Positions 26,831 through 36,359 are shown, numbered from the stretch's first letter. The stretch is 64,000 nucleotides of DNA from Pseudaminobacter sp040045035 (GCF_040045035.1 NZ_JBDZDS010000007.1:124001-188000); one strand, 5' to 3'. The notes: generated by a model not told the origin, from the letters alone. Made by a program: numbers and translations.

Positions 26831-27162
26831 AAATTGCGTTTTCGGCGACACTCGTTGCGGTGACGAACAGCTTCAGAGGCTATCGAAGTCCAGGAACGAC
26901 TCGCCGGCTGACGCATTTCCAAACAGCACCGCCGCTTGATTGAGGGAATGCTGGCTAATGAGGCTGCCCACATAGCGCCGCTCCACGGATCGGTTCCACC
27001 CCTGCTTTACGACGGCATCGAGCGCATCGCTTCCCACCTGACGTAAGGGGCTTGTCGGACCTAGGCCACGGCATAACCCTGTTTGCCGGCGGCGATGCCA
27101 TCGGCGAAATGGTGGCGATCCGCGCCCGCTGAAGTCGGAAACCAAACCTGACCGGGAGCACC
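26831..27162. other. Intergenic stretch without a recognisable gene
   Basis: About 330 bases between the ATPase remnant and the monooxygenase. A 98-codon minus-strand frame exists but matches nothing I know. The promoter of the monooxygenase should lie in its last part, near a GGGAGCACC ribosome-binding site at 27151-27159. Confidence 0.4.
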
Positions 27163-28725
27163 ATGACACATAGCGACGTTTTGATTGTCGGCGCCGGGCC
27201 TACAGGTCTGGTGCTGGCACTGTGGCTAACCAAGCTCGGCGCCACGGTCCGCATCATCGACAAGGCCGCCGAGCCGGGGACCACTTCGCGCGCCCTTGCC
27301 GTTCATGCGCGCACGTTGGAACTTTACCGCCAGCTCGACCTGGCGGACGCCGTCATCGAGAAAGGTCACAAAGTACCCGCGGTAGGCCTTTGGGTAGAGG
27401 GTAAAAGGAAAGCACGCGTGTCATTTGAGGATGTGGGGGCCGATGTTACGCCCTATCCTTTCTTGCACATCTTCCCACAGGACGAACATGAGCGGCTCCT
27501 GATCACGCGACTGGAAGCACTGGGCGTTTCTGTTGAGCGGCGAACGGAGCTGATGGACTACAGCGATAACGGTTCCGGTATCGTAGCGCGGCTGCGCGGA
27601 CCCAGCGGCCTGGAAACACGCTGCGAAGCAGCCTACATCGCTGGCGCCGATGGCGCGCACTCTCTGGTGCGCCAGGTCATGGGCACAGGATTTCCCGGGG
27701 GAACCTACAAGCAGGTCTTTTACGTCGCCGATGTCGAAGCTTCGGGCCAGGCGATCAATGGCGATCTTGCCGTCGATCTCGATGAAGCCGATTTCCTGGC
27801 CGTCTTTCCGCTGGCGGTCGAAAAGCGTGTCCGGCTTGTCGGCACGGTCAGAGACGAGCGTGCCGAACATGCCGATACGCTTAAGTTCGATGACATCAGC
27901 GACCGTGCCATTCAAAAGCTCAAGCTCAATGTCGAGAAGGTGAACTGGTTCTCGACCTATCGTGTGCATCACCGCGTGACCGAGCATTTTCGCAAGGGTC
28001 GCGCTTTTCTGCTCGGGGACGCCGCGCATATTCATAGCCCCGTCGGCGGTCAGGGAATGAACACCGGCATTGGCGATGCAATCAATTTGGCCTGGAAGCT
28101 AAAAACGGTGCTGGAGGGCCGTGCAAACGACGCTCTCTTGAACAGTTACGAGGCAGAGCGCCAGCCTTTTGCCAGGAGGCTGGTCAATACCACCGACCGT
28201 GCATTCACGCTTGTGACTGCGGAAGGCAAGTTCGCCGATTTCGTGCGTACACGCGTCGTCCCTGTGGTGTTTCCCGCTGCGGCGAAGTTTGAGGCCTGGC
28301 GCGAATGGATGTTCCGTACAGTATCGCAGGTCATGATCAATTATCGCGGCAGCCCCATCAGCAGCGGAGCGATTGGTGAGGTGCATGGTGGGGATCGCCT
28401 ACCCTGGGTTTCGATAGGCGGCGTCGACAATTATCGGCCGCTGTCCGCAATGAGCTGGCAGGTCCACGTTTACGGGGCCGCCAGCAACGACCTCACATCA
28501 TGGTGCGCGCAACGCAACGTGCCACTGCACACCTTCGAATGGCAATCAACATACGAAGAGGCCGGCTTGGCTCGCGATGCAATGTATTTGCTTAGACCCG
28601 ATACATACGTAGCTCTCGCACATAAAGCAGGTGATCCCGAGGCCCTGGATCAATATTTCACCGCGAGGGGAATACTACCCGGGCGGAACGATCAGGGATT
28701 TCCTGCTCCATATGCGCGGCGGTAA
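27163..28725 (+). CDS. FAD-dependent aromatic monooxygenase (PheA/TfdB-like)
   Basis: A flavoprotein hydroxylase of the FAD_binding_3 family (PF01494), 520 residues. It has the dinucleotide motif GAGPTG at residues 10-15, the DG motif (AGADGAHSLVR) near 160 and the GD motif (FLLGDAAHIHSP then GGQGMNTGIGDAINLAWKL) near 285. Such enzymes use NAD(P)H and O2 to hydroxylate phenols or related rings. The C-terminal thioredoxin-like region (about 400-520) resembles phenol/resorcinol hydroxylases. It stands alone, converges on the aldehyde dehydrogenase and shares its strong terminator. The substrate is not determined. Confidence 0.85.
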   Translation: MTHSDVLIVGAGPTGLVLALWLTKLGATVRIIDKAAEPGTTSRALAVHARTLELYRQLDLADAVIEKGHKVPAVGLWVEGKRKARVSFEDVGADVTPYPFLHIFPQDEHERLLITRLEALGVSVERRTELMDYSDNGSGIVARLRGPSGLETRCEAAYIAGADGAHSLVRQVMGTGFPGGTYKQVFYVADVEASGQAINGDLAVDLDEADFLAVFPLAVEKRVRLVGTVRDERAEHADTLKFDDISDRAIQKLKLNVEKVNWFSTYRVHHRVTEHFRKGRAFLLGDAAHIHSPVGGQGMNTGIGDAINLAWKLKTVLEGRANDALLNSYEAERQPFARRLVNTTDRAFTLVTAEGKFADFVRTRVVPVVFPAAAKFEAWREWMFRTVSQVMINYRGSPISSGAIGEVHGGDRLPWVSIGGVDNYRPLSAMSWQVHVYGAASNDLTSWCAQRNVPLHTFEWQSTYEEAGLARDAMYLLRPDTYVALAHKAGDPEALDQYFTARGILPGRNDQGFPAPYARR

Positions 28726-28746
28726 CAGCCACAAAGATCCACGCGG

Positions 28747-28777
28747 TTGCGCTCCCCGTGCGGCACGGGGAGCGCAA
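28747..28777. terminator. Bidirectional terminator between convergent genes
   Basis: A perfect 14-bp stem (TTGCGCTCCCCGTG with its complement) and a 3-base CGG loop lie between the monooxygenase stop at 28725 and the aldehyde dehydrogenase stop at 28783. The flanking TT/AA within the stem gives a short U-run in either direction. Position and strength fit a shared terminator. Confidence 0.75.
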
Positions 28778-28782
28778 GGCAA

Positions 28783-30198
28783 TCACGCGATGATTGCGTG
28801 GGGTTCGAGGAAGGCTTCCAGCCCGAACGGGCCGAACTCACGGCCGACGCCCGATTGCTTGAACCCGCCGAAGGGCGCGAGCGGTTCGTGCGGCGCACCG
28901 TTGATTGTGACGCGGCCTGCTTCGATCTGCCCGGCAACCCGCCGCGCGCTTTCCGGATCGGACGACTGGACATAGGCGGCCAGCCCATAATCCGTATCGT
29001 TGGCGATCGCGATCGCCTCGGCTTCGTCGCGATAGGGGATCACGCAGAGCACCGGACCGAATATTTCCTCGCGCGCAATCCGCATGTCGTTGGTGACACC
29101 GGTGAAAATGGTCGGGCGGACGAACCAGCCCCGATCGAGATGATCCGGCCGCCCTTCCCCGCCGGTAAGCAAGGTGGCCCCCTCCTCCAGTCCAAGGCGA
29201 ATATACGACTGGACGCGCTCCCATTGTTTCAGGCTCACCATCGGGCCGATCTGGACAGCCGGATCAGTGGCCGGGCCGACCTTGAGCGCCTCCGCCCCCG
29301 CCTTCAGCCGCCCAAGAATTTCGTCGAGTCGGTCTTCGGGAGCGAGGATGCGGGTGCCGTCGATGCACGCTTGCCCGCTGTTGCCAAAACCCGTCATCAA
29401 CACCTGCGGGATCGCGTGATCCAGATCGGCGTCGCTAAGGATGATGGTCGGGCTCTTACCGCCCAGTTCCAGCGTCACGCGCTTGATCGTCCGTGCCCCC
29501 GCCGCGAGGATCGCCCGGCCGGTGGCAGTGGAGCCGGTAAAGCTGATCTTGGCGATGTCCGGGTGCGCGCTGAGCGCCGAGCCGGCCACCGCGCCGGTGC
29601 CGTTGACAATGTTGAGCACGCCGCGCGGCAGCTCGGCCTCGTGAAGACATTCGGCGAGAAGCTGCGTCTGGAGCGCACTCATCTCCGAGGGCTTGATGAC
29701 GATCGTGGTGCCGGCGGCGATCGCGGTGGCGAGCTTGGAGCAGATGAAGCCATAATTGCTGTTCCATGGCGTGATCGCGGCGGCGACGCCGGACGGACGC
29801 ATCTCCACCTCGGCGCGGCCGATGGTGCGGCGGAATTCGTAGCTTTCGAGCGTCTCCGCCATGTCGAGGAACACCGACGCCGCATGTTGCACGGCGAAAC
29901 CAGTGAAATAGCCCGGCGCGCCATATTCCTCGGCCATCGTCGCGACGAGATCGGCCGCGCGCGCGGCGACGGCGGCGGAAAGCCTTTTCAGCATGGCGAT
30001 GCGTTCGGCCTTCGACGTGCGCGACATGGCCGGGAAAGCGCGCCTGGCAGCAATGACGGCGGCATCCACGTCTCGCGCATCGCCGAGGCGGACGGCGCCG
30101 ATCTGCTCCTCGGTCGCGGGGTTGAACAAGGGCGAGCGTTCGTCGCCCAGCGGCGTGACGAAAGCGCCGTCGACATAGATCGTATCGATATTGCGCAT
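28783..30198 (-). CDS. NAD(P)-dependent aldehyde dehydrogenase
   Basis: An aldehyde dehydrogenase family enzyme of 471 residues. It has the N-terminal cofactor domain with ITPWNSNYGFICSK near residue 140, the catalytic Glu in ELGGKSP near 245, the catalytic Cys in NSGQACIDGTRI near 278, and GPVLCVIPY plus GGFKQSGVGREFG near the end. It oxidises an aldehyde to the acid; the substrate is unknown. Transcription is divergent from the LysR gene 102 bases upstream, its likely regulator. It ends at a shared strong terminator. Confidence 0.9.
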   Translation of the reverse strand: MRNIDTIYVDGAFVTPLGDERSPLFNPATEEQIGAVRLGDARDVDAAVIAARRAFPAMSRTSKAERIAMLKRLSAAVAARAADLVATMAEEYGAPGYFTGFAVQHAASVFLDMAETLESYEFRRTIGRAEVEMRPSGVAAAITPWNSNYGFICSKLATAIAAGTTIVIKPSEMSALQTQLLAECLHEAELPRGVLNIVNGTGAVAGSALSAHPDIAKISFTGSTATGRAILAAGARTIKRVTLELGGKSPTIILSDADLDHAIPQVLMTGFGNSGQACIDGTRILAPEDRLDEILGRLKAGAEALKVGPATDPAVQIGPMVSLKQWERVQSYIRLGLEEGATLLTGGEGRPDHLDRGWFVRPTIFTGVTNDMRIAREEIFGPVLCVIPYRDEAEAIAIANDTDYGLAAYVQSSDPESARRVAGQIEAGRVTINGAPHEPLAPFGGFKQSGVGREFGPFGLEAFLEPHAIIA

Positions 30199-30300
30199 GG
30201 GAGGCTCCGTATTTGAAGATCAACGGAGTGTCATATGACGCACGTCAATTGATCTGATAAGAAGGTCAAACTTGGACAATCTGATGAGAAATATCGCGCA

Positions 30301-31212
30301 ATGGCGAAGGCAAGCCTGATTGAACTGGAAGCGGCCATGGCTGTCGCGCGGGCTGGCGGGTTCCGGGCGGCAGCGCGGGAGCTTGGCATGTCCTCCTCCG
30401 CACTCAGCCACGCAATAGCGGCGCTCGAGGAAAGGCTCGGCGTGCGCCTGTTCAACCGGACAACACGCAGCGTCGCTCTCTCGCCCGAAGGCGAGCGCTT
30501 CGTGGCGGAGATCGCGCCGGCGCTCGCAGCGATTGATGGCGCGATCGAACATGCCGGCGAGCACGGCGCGGAGCCTTCCGGCACGCTGCGCATCAACACC
30601 TCGCTCGGCGCGGCGCGGATGTTGTTGACGCCGCTGTTTCTCGAATATGCCCGCCGCTATCCGCGCGTGGAGCTGGAAATCGTCACCGAGGGCGCACTGG
30701 TCGATGTGATCGGCCAAGGCTTCGACGCGGGCATAAGGCTAGCCGAGGCCGTGCCGCCGGATATGATCGCGGTGCCGATCCTGCCGGAGATCCGCTCGCT
30801 GGTGGTCGGCGCACCCGCCTACTTCGAGGCGTGGGGCGTGCCCAAGGTGCCGACCGACCTCAACCGCCACCGCTGCATCCGCGCGCGTATGGCGAGTGGC
30901 AAGCTCTATCGCTGGGAATTCGAGCGCCGGGGAGAGACCATGCTGATCGACGTGCCCGGCGCACTGACGCTCGACGAAAGCAGCCTGATGGTGGAGGCAG
31001 CACTGGCCGGGGTCGGACTGACCTATCTCGCCGAGCCGGTCGTCGCAGAGCATATTGCTGCGGGCCGGCTGATGGCGCTGCTGGAGGACTGGACGCCGCC
31101 CTATCCTGGGCCATGCCTCTACTTCGCGGGACGTCGGCACATACCGTCACGGCTCCGCGCGCTGATTGATCTCATCCGGTCGCGGCCTTTCAGCGGCGGT
31201 AAGGTGCTTTGA
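30301..31212 (+). CDS. LysR-type regulator divergent from the aldehyde dehydrogenase
   Basis: A LysR-family regulator of 303 residues. The winged HTH is residues 1-62: LIELEAAMAVARAGGFRAAA, then RELGMSSSALSHAIAALEER. The effector domain begins near residue 92 (GTLRINTSLGAARMLL). It belongs to the large subgroup that usually controls a single divergent oxidoreductase or exporter. The 102-base gap shared with the dehydrogenase probably carries both promoters; I do not see a clean T-N11-A dyad there. Confidence 0.87.
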   Translation: MAKASLIELEAAMAVARAGGFRAAARELGMSSSALSHAIAALEERLGVRLFNRTTRSVALSPEGERFVAEIAPALAAIDGAIEHAGEHGAEPSGTLRINTSLGAARMLLTPLFLEYARRYPRVELEIVTEGALVDVIGQGFDAGIRLAEAVPPDMIAVPILPEIRSLVVGAPAYFEAWGVPKVPTDLNRHRCIRARMASGKLYRWEFERRGETMLIDVPGALTLDESSLMVEAALAGVGLTYLAEPVVAEHIAAGRLMALLEDWTPPYPGPCLYFAGRRHIPSRLRALIDLIRSRPFSGGKVL

Positions 31213-31409
31213 CGAAGCCCTTGGGCCTCTCCGGCGCTCGTTAGCAGGTCACAGGCGCGATCGCATCAAGCATCCGCTCACTCTGTCACCCCCGAAATCG
31301 CAGCGTCTCCACCAGGAGAGTGAATGCGTTCGAAGCATGCCTCCCCCGCTATTCGCCGTAAGCGTTTCGAAACCCGCCGCTATAGCAAGCGCGGGCGAGT
31401 CGCGGCTGA

Positions 31410-32033
31410 TCATTTGCCGTAGGCGTGAGCGATCTGACCGACAAGCTTGGCCCACGGCATATCCATCGCGCCGTAGACTTCGCCGGCTTCCGGCCGCGCG
31501 TTGTCCTTCAGTATCTCGACCATGAGGGTGGCGTAATCCGACAGAACGACGCCGGCCTGAGCCATGCGAAGAAGACCCGCCTGACGCTTCGTCTCGCTGA
31601 AGGTGCCGGAAGCATCGACAGCCACATAGGCGTCCAGTCCCTTACCGATGGCGGTAATCGCCGGCAGCGCGGCGCACACTTCGAGCGATATGCCGGCGAA
31701 GATCAGCTTCTTGCGACCAGTGGCTTCGATTGCGCGAGCCACGTGGGCATCGTCGCATGCGTTGACCGACGACCGATCGATGATCGTGACCCCCGGCAAC
31801 GCCTCGACCAACTCAGGGAAGGTCGGCCCCCCCATACTGTCCCGCGCCGTGGTCGTCACGACGATCGGGAGCTTGAGCGCCTTGGCCGCTTTGGCCAGCG
31901 CGACGACGTTGTGCTTGAGCTCGCCCGTCGAGATGTCGCGCACGCCCGTCATGAGGCCAACCTGATGATCGACCAGGACAAGCGCGGCGTTTTCCGAGGT
32001 GAGGGGCTCATATGGACGGTTTTGACCAGACAT
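31410..32033 (-). CDS. Isochorismatase-family (YcaC-like) cysteine hydrolase
   Basis: A 207-residue cysteine hydrolase of the isochorismatase superfamily. It has the Asp of ALVLVDHQVG near residue 22, a Lys/Arg region in the middle, and the nucleophile Cys in FAGISLEVCAALPAI near 118. ATG 32033 is chosen because a perfect AGGAGG lies five bases upstream. The frame stays open further upstream and encodes a Tat-like stretch (CRQFLQATVVRAAAIMFG), probably a leftover from another gene. YcaC-like members hydrolyse small amides, but the in vivo substrate is usually unknown. Its neighbours are gene fragments, so context gives no role. Confidence 0.82.
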   Translation of the reverse strand: MSGQNRPYEPLTSENAALVLVDHQVGLMTGVRDISTGELKHNVVALAKAAKALKLPIVVTTTARDSMGGPTFPELVEALPGVTIIDRSSVNACDDAHVARAIEATGRKKLIFAGISLEVCAALPAITAIGKGLDAYVAVDASGTFSETKRQAGLLRMAQAGVVLSDYATLMVEILKDNARPEAGEVYGAMDMPWAKLVGQIAHAYGK

Positions 32034-32261
32034 TTCATCCTCCTGAGGTTCGGACATCTGGATTTCGGCGGCTGGCGAGGGAGCGGCGCCAAACATGATT
32101 GCTGCGGCCCTGACTACGGTTGCCTGCAAGAACTGTCGACATTCCATGAAACCACCTTGCATTGCCGAAGCAGTTATCATTGGGCTTTCAGGTCTGAAGT
32201 GGCGCCAACACTATCAAAGTATCGTCTGGCCGGTGGGGCGGAAAGCCGGCACTATACGAAC

Positions 32262-32516
32262 TCAGCGTCCAATCATTTGGATGGTGAGGTGGCCTGTGAT
32301 TGACCTCAACGCATGCAACATCGACACCGCATGCCGATAGAAATCTTGGCCGGCGTCCGTCATGCTGAAGTGGCGCGACGTTCGGTTGAGGAGGTGGACG
32401 CCGAGATTGGCCTCGAGCTCCTGCATACGATGGCTCAGCGTCGATTTGGGAACCCGGGGCACCCGGCCGGCCGCGGTGAAACCGCCGCGATCCACAACCT
32501 GCACGAAATAGTAGAA
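32262..32516 (-). pseudogene. Truncated LysR-family regulator (HTH part only)
   Basis: The minus strand encodes FYYFVQVVDRGGFTAAGRV then PKSTLSHRMQELEANLGVHL and LNRTSRHFSMTDAGQDFYRH. This is a typical LysR winged helix-turn-helix, but the frame stops about 85 residues in and no effector domain follows. The sequence before it is non-homologous and comes from an aldo/keto reductase fragment on the other strand. Confidence 0.55.
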
Positions 32517-32532
32517 GGCAACGCCGCTGCAA

Positions 32533-32694
32533 GTGGCCCTTGCCTGGCTCCTCAGACGCGCACCCAATGTCCTGTTGATCCCCGGCACTTCCTCGCGTGT
32601 CCATCTGCGGGAAAATCTGGCCGCGGCCGATATCGAACTGCCGCCCGACGCGATGGACGAACTCGACGGCATCGCGGCTGCCAAGGCCGGCTGA
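32533..32694 (+). pseudogene. Aldo/keto reductase C-terminal fragment
   Basis: The plus-strand frame reads VALAWLLRRAPNVLLIPGTS, then SRVHLRENLAAADIELPPDA and a stop at 32692-32694. This is the conserved C-terminal cofactor-binding end of aldo/keto reductases (IPGTSS-x3-L-x-EN). The barrel upstream is missing and is replaced by the LysR fragment in opposite orientation, so a rearrangement joined two broken genes. Confidence 0.6.
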
Positions 32695-32841
32695 CAGCAA
32701 AAAACCATGAGAGCGCGGCCGCAGGACTGCCGCGCTTCCTTCCCCAAAGGTTCTGTTAGCGGCTTGCGGAGGTAGAGGGACCGCATCGCGACGGTCTCTC
32801 CCATGTCCATTCAGCCCCCCGATCAACAGCCGCGGGCAGCT

Positions 32842-33522
32842 CTACTGAACCGCGTTTGCGGCCTTACGGATCACGTCAAGGACGAAGCTGGGGTTGGAAA
32901 GCATTGGAACGTGGCTGCTCTCGGTTTCGAAAGTGGCGGCTCCCATTCGCTTTGCCGCGAAGCGTTCCAGATCGGGATGGACGGTATGGTCGTTGGCGGC
33001 CACGATGAACCAGCTCGGCTTTGTCTTCCATGCCGTGCCTTCGGCCTTCTGGGTGAACAGGTCCGGCACTGGCACACCCTGCGTCGCATAGACGAGCTTC
33101 TGCTCCGCCTCGGGCAGGTCTCCCGCGAAGTAAGGAACTCCGCTGGCCTTGAGCCAAATGCGTCCGTCAGTCACCTCGATATGCGCAAACACATCCGTCA
33201 CCGGGAATTTTGCCTGCTGGCTTTGCGAAGTCTCGTCGTCATCTGGGGCCAAGGCCGCGATATAGACCAGCCCGACGACGCGCGGATCAGTCCCGGCGTG
33301 CGTGATGAGTGTACCGCCATAGGAATGCCCGACCAGGATTACCGGGCTGCTGACCCGGTCTAGGCAAGCCTTCACGGCGGCGACGTCGCTCGCAAGCGAG
33401 TCGAGGCCGTGCTGTGATGCCATCACTTCGTGACCCTCGGCCTGCAGCGTTGGGATCAATTTGCTGAAGCACGAGCCGTCGGCCCACAAGCCATGAGCGA
33501 AAACGATACTTGGTTTAGCCAC
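32842..33522 (-). CDS. Alpha/beta hydrolase
   Basis: A small alpha/beta-fold hydrolase of 226 residues. The oxyanion motif HGLWADG is at 10-16, the nucleophile elbow GHSYGG near 65-70, a probable acid in AANDHTVHPD near 180 and the catalytic His in SSHVPML near 205. It is close to proteins annotated as esterase/salicylate-esterase-like; no signal peptide is seen. The start is GTG 33522 with AAGGAG 8 bases upstream. It stands alone between remnant genes. Confidence 0.83.
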   Translation of the reverse strand: MAKPSIVFAHGLWADGSCFSKLIPTLQAEGHEVMASQHGLDSLASDVAAVKACLDRVSSPVILVGHSYGGTLITHAGTDPRVVGLVYIAALAPDDDETSQSQQAKFPVTDVFAHIEVTDGRIWLKASGVPYFAGDLPEAEQKLVYATQGVPVPDLFTQKAEGTAWKTKPSWFIVAANDHTVHPDLERFAAKRMGAATFETESSHVPMLSNPSFVLDVIRKAANAVQ

Positions 33523-33860
33523 TGTCGTCTCCTTTGATTGGTGGGAACTGCTTCTGACGTGATGATGTGCGACCTGTCATGCTTCTCGAGGCCAATTCAG
33601 ATGTTCAGGCTAGGAAGGGTCTGCGACGAGGCGCGTCATTCGACAATGTCGAGACTGCCGTCGTTCCATCGAATTCTCCGAAACGCCGGATAGGCTGGCC
33701 AGTTCCAACGCAACGCGGTCGATGCTCTCCGGTACAGCCTCGAATGGCCAGTTCGGAGAACCGTCATCAATGTTGGCAACTGAACATGCAGCGAGGAAAC
33801 CAAGGCTGTCAGCTTTGGATGAATTGGGTCAGTTTCGGGGCGGAGAATTCCGATCCGCCG
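33523..33860. other. Intergenic stretch without a supported gene
   Basis: About 340 bases between the hydrolase and a transposase remnant. A plus-strand frame is open here but shows no family features until the IS6-like tail begins near 33861. Confidence 0.35.
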
Positions 33861-34051
33861 ATCCGCCGAAGAGAACGGATCATGAAACGTTTCAAGTCAG
33901 CAAGTCGGCTTCAGCGCTTCGTCTCCATCCACGATCCAATCGCCAACCTCTTCCACCTTCCCGCCATGACATGGCATCTCAGCACCATCCCGAGCTGCGG
34001 GAAACAGCGATGCGCATGTGGAATCACGTCGCTCGCCTCCAAGCCGCTTGA
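33861..34051 (+). pseudogene. IS6-family-like transposase, C-terminal remnant with a frameshift
   Basis: One frame reads RRRERIMKRFKSASRLQRFV then SIHDPIANLFHLP, and a second frame continues SRHDMASQHHPELRETAMRM then WNHVARLQAA and a stop. Joined by a one-base shift near 33960, these form the C-terminal end of an IS6-type DDE transposase (RRRER-M-RFKS, then NLF). The catalytic domain is missing. Just after it lies TTTACAGTACCC, which may be the end of the element. Confidence 0.55.
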
Positions 34052-34093
34052 ACACCAGCCGGCCGCTCAGTTCTCGACCAACACGAATTAAGT

Positions 34094-34300
34094 TTACAGT
34101 ACCCATTTCAAAGCCAAGCGTCGGCGCCAGGCGCCAGCCCAGGCCGGGTTTGCGCGCACCAGATTGTCCAGCTCATGCAGCGCCGCCCCGGCGGCAAACG
34201 CGGCCTCGGCGGCGTCGGTGACCGGCCCGCGCGGGCGCGCCCAGCCAGGCACGGCGGGCGGCTGCAGAGTGGTGGCAAGTGCCGGATCGGATCCCCTCAT
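34094..34300 (-). pseudogene. DUF1403-like protein, truncated
   Basis: A 68-residue minus-strand frame containing DAAEAAFAAGAALHELDNLV then RANPAWAGAWRRRLALK, which fits the N-terminal signature of DUF1403 proteins, often found on rhizobial plasmids. The frame ends exactly where the IS-like remnant begins, so the gene was probably cut by that insertion. Confidence 0.5.
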
Positions 34301-34501
34301 GCGTGGGCATTTTAAATGCGTCGTGCGGAAATCACCAGTTGCTGTCCACCAAAACGCACAGCTTGTCTTGCTAACACAATGAGCGATAATGCCGGCTTAT
34401 CATTCCTCTTGCCAACATCCTCGCAAATCGCCATTCTCGGTGCCCAAATCGCTAAAAACCGCCGCCCCATCGATCAGCTCGAGCACAGGAAGCGTTACCA
34501 G

Positions 34502-35824
34502 ATGTCCCCCGACCACCCGTTCGAGGCCGAGGCTACCAGTTCCGATGATCTGCCGGACATCATCGACATCGTCACGGCGATGGGGCGGTCTATTGAAGCC
34601 GATGGAGCCTTGGCGAGCCGGACCGGCGCGACGGCTGAGCTTGGTGGCAACGGCAGCGCCGATGGTGACCTTGGCGATAGGGAACGCGACAAAAGCGCTG
34701 GCGGTCGGCCTATGCACGGCGCCGGCTGGGCAACCGACGGCGAGGGGAGGAGGCGACCGGATCAATCGGTCGATCCTGCCGAGCTTGCTTCCACCCCTGC
34801 CCTCCCAGTTGTCGGGGAGCCGGCATCCGGCCGCCTGCCCGGCCATCTCGACCAATTGGCGAACCGCGCGCGTGGCTATGTTGAGGCGGCAAGCTCGGCC
34901 AATACGCGCCGCGCCTATGCCTCCGACTGGAAACATTTTTCGAGCTGGTGCCGCCGGCAGGGTCTCGCGCCACTGCCCCCGGACCCGCAGCTTGTCGGCC
35001 TCTACATCACCGCTTGCGCCTCCGGCACCGCCACCGGCGACAAAAAGCCGAATTCGGTCTCAACCATCGAGCGCCGGCTGTCGTCGCTAACCTGGAATTT
35101 TGCCCAGCGCGGGCAACCGCTCGACCGCAAGGACCGCCACGTCGCCACGGTCATGGCGGGCATCCGCAACACCCACGCCGCCCCGCCCCGGCAGAAGGAA
35201 GCGATCCTGCCGGAAGATCTGATCGCCATGCTGGAAACGCTTCCCCGGGGCGAGTTGCGCGGCCTGCGCGACCGCGCCATGCTGCTTCTCGGCTTTGCCG
35301 GGGCATTGCGCCGCTCCGAGATCATCGGCCTCGACTGCGGCCGTGACCAGACCGAAGACGGCCGCGGCTGGGTCGAGATCCTCGACAAGGGCCTTCTCGT
35401 CACGCTGCGCGGCAAGACCGGCTGGCGCGAGGTCGAGATTGGCCGCGGCTCTTCCGACGCCACCTGCCCTGTCGTCGCCCTGCAAACCTGGCTCAAGCTG
35501 GCGAAAATCGGCCACGGTCCACTGTTCCGGCGGGTAACCGGTCAGGGCAAGGCCGTCAGGCCAGATCGGCTGACCGATCAGCAGGTCGCCCGTCTGGTCA
35601 AGAAGACCGCATTGGCGGCCGGCGTTCGCGGAGACCTGGCGGAGGGCGAGCGGGTACAAAAATTTGCCGGTCACTCGCTGCGGGCCGGCCTCGCCTCCTC
35701 GGCCGAAGTCGACGAGCGCTACGTGCAAAAGCAGCTCGGCCATGCGAGCGCCGAAATGACACGCAAATATCAGCGCCGCCGCGACCGCTTTCGCGTCAAT
35801 CTCACCAAAGCGGCGGGCCTATGA
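34502..35824 (+). CDS. Tyrosine site-specific recombinase (phage-integrase family)
   Basis: A 440-residue tyrosine recombinase. After a variable, acidic N-terminus the SAM-like core-binding domain begins near residue 115 (LANRARGYVEAASSANTRRA), and the catalytic domain follows. Visible catalytic elements are Arg in AGALRRSEI, Lys in the strand after it (LRGKTGWREV), HSLRAG (His-x-x-Arg), LGHAS and the Tyr in TRKYQRRR. I chose ATG 34502 because AGGAAG lies about 9 bases upstream; ATG 34379 is an alternative. It reads towards the toxin-antitoxin/repABC block and could mobilise, resolve or integrate that element. Confidence 0.85.
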   Translation: MSPDHPFEAEATSSDDLPDIIDIVTAMGRSIEADGALASRTGATAELGGNGSADGDLGDRERDKSAGGRPMHGAGWATDGEGRRRPDQSVDPAELASTPALPVVGEPASGRLPGHLDQLANRARGYVEAASSANTRRAYASDWKHFSSWCRRQGLAPLPPDPQLVGLYITACASGTATGDKKPNSVSTIERRLSSLTWNFAQRGQPLDRKDRHVATVMAGIRNTHAAPPRQKEAILPEDLIAMLETLPRGELRGLRDRAMLLLGFAGALRRSEIIGLDCGRDQTEDGRGWVEILDKGLLVTLRGKTGWREVEIGRGSSDATCPVVALQTWLKLAKIGHGPLFRRVTGQGKAVRPDRLTDQQVARLVKKTALAAGVRGDLAEGERVQKFAGHSLRAGLASSAEVDERYVQKQLGHASAEMTRKYQRRRDRFRVNLTKAAGL

Positions 35825-35840
35825 ATTTCCATGGCCGGCC

Positions 35841-36359
35841 TTAACGCCAGGACAGCTGATCTTTCGGCAACCGCCCGCTTGGATCGATGACTGTCACGCG
35901 ATGTGGCAGGTCGGCCCCCCATTTCCAGAGAACGAGGTTGTTGTCCGCCGCTTCCGCGCCCGGCGCAAAGCTGGGCACCAGAATGCCGGCCATGTTTTGA
36001 GCGATCAACCGGTCGTGGATCGACCAGGAACGCGGTCGCTCGCCCTCTGCCAGATCGAACATCCAGGCACATTCCATCTCGTCGATGGAGATCTTGGCTT
36101 CCGCCCTGCCCTGTTCCGTCGTGAGATCGACGATGTTCTCGCAATCGACTTCGTAGGAGCACAGGACGCACGGATCCATGCGGTGCGCCAATCCCTGAGT
36201 GACCTCCTTGATCGCCGTCATGATGCTCAATCCGAGATACAATGCCGGCACACCCTTGGGGTTGAAACGGGCCCCCCTAATCGCGGCGCCCTCACCGGAT
36301 ATCGGCTTGAACGACCATTTTGGATCATGCGCACGATAGCAGGTGCCGACAAACCTCAA
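35841..36359 (-). CDS. RES-domain toxin (type II toxin-antitoxin)
   Basis: A 172-residue RES-family protein (PF08808); characterised members (MbcT, ParT, RES-Xre systems) deplete NAD+ or modify a target with it. The conserved Arg lies in CYRAHDP (residue 9), and the RFNPKGVPALYLGLS block with a later Glu in TAIKEV carries the family signature. It starts at TTG 36359, whose bases overlap the antitoxin stop (TTGA), so the pair is coupled. Together with repABC next door it probably serves as a plasmid-stability module. Confidence 0.85.
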   Translation of the reverse strand: MRFVGTCYRAHDPKWSFKPISGEGAAIRGARFNPKGVPALYLGLSIMTAIKEVTQGLAHRMDPCVLCSYEVDCENIVDLTTEQGRAEAKISIDEMECAWMFDLAEGERPRSWSIHDRLIAQNMAGILVPSFAPGAEAADNNLVLWKWGADLPHRVTVIDPSGRLPKDQLSWR

